DNA of 64,000 nucleotides from Artocarpus heterophyllus (Eukaryota; Streptophyta; Magnoliopsida; Rosales; Moraceae): the NCBI GenBank assembly GCA_025403435.1, contig CM046347.1, forward strand, positions 20,169,507-20,233,506, written 5' to 3'. The notes under the pieces are model-generated. The model was not told the origin of the DNA. It saw only the letters and a list, made by a program, of their open reading frames with translations, and searched no databases. Both the position numbers and the translations under genes were made by a program. This document shows, piece after piece, positions 58,119 through 64,000 of this stretch (its first letter is position 1; each line of letters begins with the position of its first letter).

Positions 58119-58119
<1 letters not shown>

Positions 58120-58152
<33 letters not shown>
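58120..58152. repeat. (TTA)n microsatellite
   Basis: About 11 uninterrupted TTA units. Confidence 0.9.
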
Positions 58153-58174
58153 GCTTACTTTGGTATATGCTATA

Positions 58175-58622
58175 ATGGTATGTTCGATAGGAGAGATAGA
58201 ATAAATGATAGAAAACGAACTAAAATACCTAGGTAAGGAAGTATAATAGTACAGGAGGTTTCCATGTCGTTTGATAAAAGAGAAAATAAAATGGAAAGAA
58301 AATATTAGATCTAGTATAATTTACAATAACACGCTTAAACAAATAAAAAGATTATAAATGATTAGCTTCAAAATAAAGTTTTTTATTTTGAGGCGACAAA
58401 ATATATAGTTATTTTACATCCTACTTGTTTGTCAAAAATTTTCCCTCCTATTTTCTTTCCAAAGTTGGAAATATTAGAAAATGGTGGGTCCCATGAATTT
58501 ACAACTGCCTTCCCTATGGCCATTTCCTCTCTACCAAACAACTTGAGATTCCATTCTCCTCTCCAAAATCCTCCTTCTAATTTATTTTCTCTCCCTTTTT
58601 CACCCTAACAAGCATAGGCTTA
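58175..58622. mobile_element. Possible MITE (hAT-like)
   Basis: The left side reads 'ggtatgttcgataggagaga' then 'tagaataaatgatagaa'. The right side, reverse complemented, reads 'tatgcttgttagggtg' then 'gggagagaaaataaattagaa', an imperfect inverted repeat. Internal phrases such as 'ctctaccaaacaactt' are typical of small non-autonomous hAT-type elements in plants. No 8-bp target duplication was verified. Confidence 0.35.
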
Positions 58623-58651
58623 GTCCCCAATTTGAAAAAGGTAGAGTTTAT

Positions 58652-59247
58652 TGTTACGAGCTTACTTTCTCCAAAGCTACTCATGTGGCCTTAGCACTTT
58701 CCCAACGCTAAGTCAGCCTAACTCACTCAAGCACTTGGGCTAGAATACAAGGGCATACAAGAGAAAACAAGGAGAACTTTGAAAGGAAAACTAGAAAGGA
58801 ATGTTGTATTAAGCTTAAGAGAACTTTACAAGGGTTTTGATTCTTGGATGGTTTGCAAATGAAGGGGTTAGCCCTATTTATAGGCACCCTCCTCCCAAAT
58901 CGATGGTCTAGATCGAAACACATGGCATCTATCTAATGGTTGCTAATCCTATTTAGAATATTCTAGCAAAATATGAGAGATATTTACAAGTGTAGAGTAT
59001 TCTAAAGAACTCTACACTATTCTATATTTTCCCCAAGTGTCTCTAAAGTTCTAGAAAGTTACAGAGTACTCTTGAGTCTTTTAGGACTTTCTGTGTTCTT
59101 CCAGATGCTTTTAGACTAGGGTAGAACCTCTTGGAATGCTATGTAACGGTGTAAATCACTCTGGGCCTTTCTAGAATTGGGCCATACTACCCTAAAAAAT
59201 GCCCAAGAAAAGTGAGCAGCCTCTTTGTTGATTGGCAGGGCGTGACA
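58652..59247 (-). repeat. 3' LTR of the chromodomain gypsy element
   Basis: On the minus strand it runs from TGTCACGCCC (59247) to GCTCGTAACA (58652), 596 bp, with TATAAATA at 58882-58875. It follows the pol stop codon and a G-rich polypurine tract (59248-59259). The partner LTR lies beyond the window, so the left border is inferred from the TG...CA rule. Confidence 0.7.
58875..58882 (-). promoter_or_regulatory. TATA box in the chromodomain gypsy LTR
   Basis: TATAAATA, followed by GGGC, on the minus strand within the 596-bp LTR. Confidence 0.55.
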
Positions 59248-59258
59248 TTCTCCCCGAC

Positions 59259-61460
59259 CTATGCTCGCAACGCCCTCGTTGCATCCCCATGGTAATGTTG
59301 GATTTTGTCCTTGAATTGCCAAAGTGCCTCCTCAGTCTCCTAACTAGCCTTGGTGTTGGGTAGTCCCTTCCACTTGATAAAGTACTCCTGATAGCTTGGC
59401 ACACCCCGTCTTTAGATGACTCAATCCGCTAGTATTTTATCGACTTCCTTGTCAAAGGAAGTGACCATGGTTGTGGGTGCTCGATGGGAGACTCCCCTTG
59501 ATGGATCTTCCAAGTCTTCATGGTATGGTTTGAGCATGCTCACGTGGAAGACTGGATGAATATTTAGCTTAGGTGGAAGGTGTAGTTTATGTGAAACCTT
59601 ACCTACATGCTTGATCACCTCGAAAGGTCCTTCATACTTTCATATTAGACCCTTATGGACATTCCTGAGTGTCTTGAATTGTTGTGGTAAAAGTTTTACT
59701 AGGACAAGGTCTCATTCCTTAAACTCTATGTGCCTCCTTTTCTTGTCTGTCAATTTCTTCATGCATTTTCCCGCCTTGTGCAATGTTGCCCAGGCCAATT
59801 CTGCCTGCTCGTGCCATGACTTGGCAAACTTGAATGTAGTTGGGCTCTTCCCTTCATAGCGAGTGGCAAGGGAAAGGGGATTTGTTGGTCATTGTCCCAT
59901 GATGATCTCGAAAGGACTCTTGTTGGTGGCCTCACTTTGTTGCAGGTTGTAGGAAAATTGTGCAACATCTAAAAGCTTGGCCTAGTCCTATTGGTTGGCA
60001 CTCACATAGTGTCATAAGTAGAGCTCTAATAGAGCATTGATGCTTTTCATCTGACCGTCGCTTTAGGGATGGAAGCTTGTTGAAAAGTTCAAGTCTGACC
60101 CTCGCATCTTGAACAGCTCTGTCCAAACCCTCCTATGAAACGAGGGTCTCGGTCACTGACAATGCTTGTTGGAATGCCCCATAGCTTAACTACATTGTGA
60201 AGAAATAGTCTAGCTACCTCCTCTGTGGTGTAGTCAGTTGGCGCTGCAATGAAGGTTGCATACTTGCTAAACCTGTCCACCATGACCAGGCGATGAAGTC
60301 CATAGAGACATCCTCCCATGGTCTTTTCGAAATGAGTAGTGGGTTAAGCATGCCCCCTGGTTGTTGCTAGACTACCTTATCTTGTTGACAAATAAGGCAG
60401 TTCCTTACATATTCCTCGACCCCATCTCGCATATTAGGCCAATAGTGGACAAACTTTAAGAGAGCAAGTGTGCACCTCATGCCTGGGTAGCCACCCATAA
60501 GGAGTTATGACACTACTTTATTAGTTCTCTTCTTAAATTGGCCCACTTGGGCACGTACATACGATTGCCTTTGGTGTAGAGGATGTCATTAGCTAGCCAA
60601 GACCTTCGGGTTTTGCCCTCGTTCACCAAGGCAATGGGGCTTTGTGCTTGAGGCTCCGCCTTTAGTCCTTCTTTGATTTTGCTTTATAGTGGGCTAGTAA
60701 CTTGAGAAATGCTCGATAGCTCCGTCTTTTGACTCAGTGCATCAGCTACCACGATCACTTTTCCTGGCTTGTACTCCATGACATAGTTGAATTCGGCCAA
60801 GAAGTCTTGCCATCTAGTTTGTTTCAGACTGGGTTTCCTTTGAGTCTGGAAATAGCTTGTTGCAACATTGTCGGTCATGATCACAAACTTTGAACCAAGT
60901 AGATAATGGTGCCACACTCTAAGATAATGGATGATGGTTGTCATCTCTTTTTCTTGCACTATGTAGCGTCGCTCAATCTCGTTGAACTTTCGACTTTCGT
61001 AAGCAATTGGGTGTCCCTCTTGCATGAGAACACCTCCAATGGCAAATTAAAAGCATCCGTGTATACCTCATATGGTTTGGTGTGATTGGGTAGGCTGAGT
61101 ATGGGCTCCTCACAAATTACTTTCTTTAGGTCTTCAAAGGCCTCTTGACACTTCATCTGTCTAGCCCCATGCCTTGTTCTTCTTAAAAAGGTCGGTTAGT
61201 GGGGCTGCCCTCTCCGAATAGCTCTTAATAAAACAACGGTAGTAGTTTACTAGCCCAAGAAAGGATCGTAGCTCGTGTACCTTGGTTGGTGTTTCCCAAG
61301 TTTGGATAGCACGTACCTTGCTATCCTCCATCATTAGCTGGCCATCCCTGATCTTGTGCCCCAAGAAGATCACCTCTGTCTTAGCAAAGGAGCACTTATC
61401 CTTCTTGATGTATAGCTCATTGTCTCGTAGCACCTTGAACACCTCCCTTAAGTGCTGCAC
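59259..61460 (-). pseudogene. Chromodomain gypsy pol: RT end, RNase H, integrase and chromodomain
   Basis: Minus strand, in order: RT thumb 'KVLRDNELYIKKDKCSFAK' and 'VHELRSFLGLVNYYRCFIKS' (61440-61210); RNase H 'AYESRKFNEIERRYIVQEKE' and 'VVADALSQK' (61000-60730); integrase core 'VDRFSKYATFIAAP' and 'SIVSDRDPRF' (60280-60130); 'LPPKLNIHPVFHVSMLKPY' (59580-59520); and a chromodomain 'PSYQEYFIKWKGLP' (59402-59361). In the chromodomain a TAG (59340-59342) replaces the conserved Trp codon. Pol ends at 59259. Frame changes separate the domains. A chromodomain marks the chromovirus branch of Ty3/gypsy. Confidence 0.85.
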
Positions 61461-63496
61461 TGTTGGAAACAAAGTACGCAGCGGAGTTTTTTAAAAAATT
61501 TTCATCAAAGTAATTTCCAAAACACAAGTTTGACATGTTATATGTATAAATTAGACAGATCTTATTAACCTCAGTGTGCCGAAGAACCTCCGCAACCTGT
61601 GTAAAGAAGTAACGTTCCAGAAGAGCCTCAACCAACTGGTCTTCTTCGCTATTCTCTTTCCACAACCGGAGTGAGTGTGGGCTCACACGTACAGCTCTTC
61701 CACCGGTGACTCTCCTTCCAACCAATAGAGAGAACCCAAAGCTAGTGCTCGTGATTTGTGAACAAAAGCTCTCAGGAAGTTTTCAGATGCTCACTAGAAG
61801 AGTATCACTCTTAATCTCTCAAATTGATCTGAGTAAATCATGAGACTCACTCCATTTTTATAGCTATTGGTCCTGGGGACAGTCCATATCAGATTAGATC
61901 TCAAAAACTCGAAACAGAATCAAATTCGGATCAGTATCTAATAAGATCCGCGTGAAAACGTGTAATCTTATCTCTCGTTGATCGGTAGGCCGAACATTCT
62001 GATCGGTAGGCCGATTAGGCCAGTTCGGCAGGCCGAACACGTCATTCGGCAGGCCAAACTCCCGAGAAAAAATCTCCTTGAATCTTTTATTTTCCACCCG
62101 AGATTCTAAAGGATAAAGTCTTAGTTTTGATTCAAATAACCCAATAGAGAAGTTATCTTATCAAAACAAACTTTATCAAGATAATCTCTAAGAAAATAAA
62201 TCAATTCACAATAATTCTACAAGTTTATCTTGTTCTAATTTGTCCAAAATTAAAACAACCGATAAACAGACAAGAATTATCTGATCGCAATAATTCAACA
62301 AGTTTATCTTGAACTAATTTCTTACAAAATTAATTCAACCGATAAACAGACATGAATTATTTGATTCTTACAAATTTTAAACCAATTTGATAAATCTGAC
62401 ATAAGTCACCAATTATTGGAAAAGCACGCTGTGTCGTTACAGGATTTTGTGAGCTAGCAAAGGGGACCAAAATGGACCTATAAAGTTCAAGATCATGATA
62501 ATTATGAAACCCAATATCCTAGATATACATTTCATAATTATCAACTCAAACGCTACTCCACTAAAAGCTTGGAGTTGCACTCTCGAACTTCATAGAATTA
62601 CGAAGCTCATGTAGCTAAGTCTCCATGACATATCATAGTGTATCGCATCCCCATATGATCATCCATAATCGGCTTAAGGACAAGTTTTGTCTTACCTTCC
62701 TGATTATTTTTATCTTACGTTCCATTGTCTCACCATTAGAAAATTTACCATCCAAAGATAGTATACCATTTGGTTACACCTATGTGTCCAAATGGTTGAG
62801 CGCTCCAGTTTTTCAATTACAGGACAATGCATATAAGAGGATATCATTACTCCTAAAGAAAAGCTATGGATTCCATATCTATGAATAACAAGTCTACGCT
62901 ATCAAGAGTCAGGCCTCCAACGTACCGACATGCATACCACTATAGAGATGTGGGAGTCACCCATTGGTACATCAAAAGACACAAGTCAAGACAACCGGCC
63001 CACTATTCATCTCAGGATTAAGATACAATACAAATGACTATCTAAAGTGAATCGATTTGCCAAGACATAATTATTAATCCAAATCAATTCACTTTATGTC
63101 CCGATCCAACACATCGTCACCTATGACAATGCGCCAATGTTTCTATTCACGGAGTCCAACTTCGATGGCCAAGACAAACCATCTCCCATAAGGGATATAG
63201 ACAACATAACAATCTTTACATGAATAAAGCGCCCAACTTTATTCCCTTGATTGCGGATCATATGTTTTAGACCGTCACCTTAAGAATCGTGTCTTCCGCA
63301 TAATCAGTCCATCATATGCCCAATTCTTAAGGTTTAGACTAACAATCTGAGACTACCGTTTGCTTATCATACATTCAACAAATATGAACGTAAAGATGAC
63401 AAGATTTGGTATATATAAATGAATAAATTCTTTATTGATAAAAATGTCTCCAAAAACGTATTACATTTTTACTCCTTAGGGCATACATGTCTAACA
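61461..63496 (-). mobile_element. Solo LTR of the element A family
   Basis: 2036 bp, aligned end to end with the LTRs of element A and diverged from them by a few percent by eye. The target duplication TGCAC flanks it (61456-61460 and 63497-63501). It has no internal region, so unequal recombination between two LTRs removed the rest. It splits the chromodomain gypsy RT between 'LEEHV' and 'QHLREV'. Confidence 0.95.
62625..62888 (+). CDS. 87-codon LTR ORF, copy in the solo LTR
   Basis: The same start, length and stop as 13195-13458. Eight codons differ: six synonymously, plus Pro to Leu and Arg to Lys. Expression is unproven. Confidence 0.25.
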   Translation: MTYHSVSHPHMIIHNRLKDKFCLTFLIIFILRSIVSPLENLPSKDSIPFGYTYVSKWLSAPVFQLQDNAYKRISLLLKKSYGFHIYE

Positions 63497-64000
63497 TGCA
63501 CGTGCTCCTCCAAGGTCTTGCTATACACCACTATGTCGTCCAAATAGACGACCACGAATTGATTGAGATATGGGTGGAACAGCTTGTTCATCAAAGTACA
63601 AAATGTAGCAGGTGCATTGGTTAGTCCAAATGGCATAATCAAGAATTCATAAGACATGTATCTTGTAATACTTGTAGTCTTTGGTTCATCTCGTTCAGCT
63701 ATGCGAACTTGGTAATACCCCAAGCGAAGGTCTAACTTCGAGAAATAGCAGGCATGACCTAGTTGATAAAACAAATCAGGAATCAGAGGTATGGGGCTTT
63801 GTTCTTTACCATGATCTTGTCGAGGGCCTTGTAGTTGATGCACATGCGCAAGGAACCATCTTTCTTCTTTTGGAACAAGACTGGCAAACTAATGAGGCTT
63901 TGGAAGGTTGGATGAACCCTGCGTTGAGTAACTCCTTGAGTTGCCTTCTCAGTTCTGCTAATTCTAGTAGTGCCATGTAGTACGCACCTATGGCTAGTGG
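63497..64000 (-). pseudogene. Chromodomain gypsy reverse transcriptase, 5' part
   Basis: Minus strand: '[20 protein letters not shown]', '[20 protein letters not shown]', '[20 protein letters not shown]' and the catalytic '[19 protein letters not shown]' before the solo LTR. The frame 63843-63517 is open. Upstream coding similarity, frame-broken, continues to the window edge, and the element extends beyond it. Confidence 0.85.

Larger units (their letters stand above)
56831..58174. other. AT-rich DNA, no gene recognised
   Basis: It contains homopolymer A/T runs, a perfect 40-bp tandem duplication and a (TTA)n array. The short frame 57841-57659 (-) has no recognisable motif. Confidence 0.5.

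Overview
The window reads as nuclear DNA of a flowering plant, very probably a eudicot. It is AT-rich, holds plant-type Ty1/copia and Ty3/gypsy retrotransposons of several lineages plus a LINE, and has one intact single-exon host gene. That gene (30283-31932, +) encodes a secreted berberine-bridge-enzyme-like (BBE-like) FAD oxidoreductase. By memory its closest relatives are the cannabinoid-synthase-like group of Cannabaceae, so a Rosales host is plausible but not shown. No tRNA, rRNA or CRISPR was found.

Layout: 1-2914 is a probable gypsy LTR remnant joined to a broken copia gag (2915-3427). 3428-6822 is AT-rich with small repeats and a possible LINE scrap. 6823-7283 is an unrecognised broken coding stretch, cut by element B (7284-27791, TSD TCTTG), a Tat-type gypsy with its own antisense, intron-bearing gene. 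Inside B's second RNase H sits element A (12029-21737, TSD ATAAG, minus strand), a complete copia. 27792-33008 holds a probable MITE-like repeat, a possible orphan first exon and the BBE-like gene. 33009-45195 is a very-long-LTR, nearly empty gypsy derivative (PBS and PPT only about 220 bp apart) whose second LTR is split by an Athila-like gypsy fragment (about 38227-43993). 45196-56830 is a LINE on the minus strand split inside its RNase H domain by element C (45266-54837), a second copia. 56831-58651 is AT-rich with a possible MITE. 58652-64000 is a chromodomain gypsy on the minus strand, its RT split by a solo LTR of the A family (61461-63496, TSD TGCAC).

All transposon polyproteins seen are broken. 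The most unusual signals are: (1) repeated hairpins with a shared CC-N4-GG core in the 5' leaders of both copia elements, with different but still complementary outer arms; (2) a spliced-looking antisense gene in element B; (3) a cluster of eight short inverted repeats in the leader of A, with relatives in its LTRs; (4) an 87-codon ORF kept open in all three A-family LTRs with mostly synonymous changes; (5) a BBE-like enzyme that keeps both FAD-attachment residues but has Phe where the catalytic Tyr of related enzymes lies.
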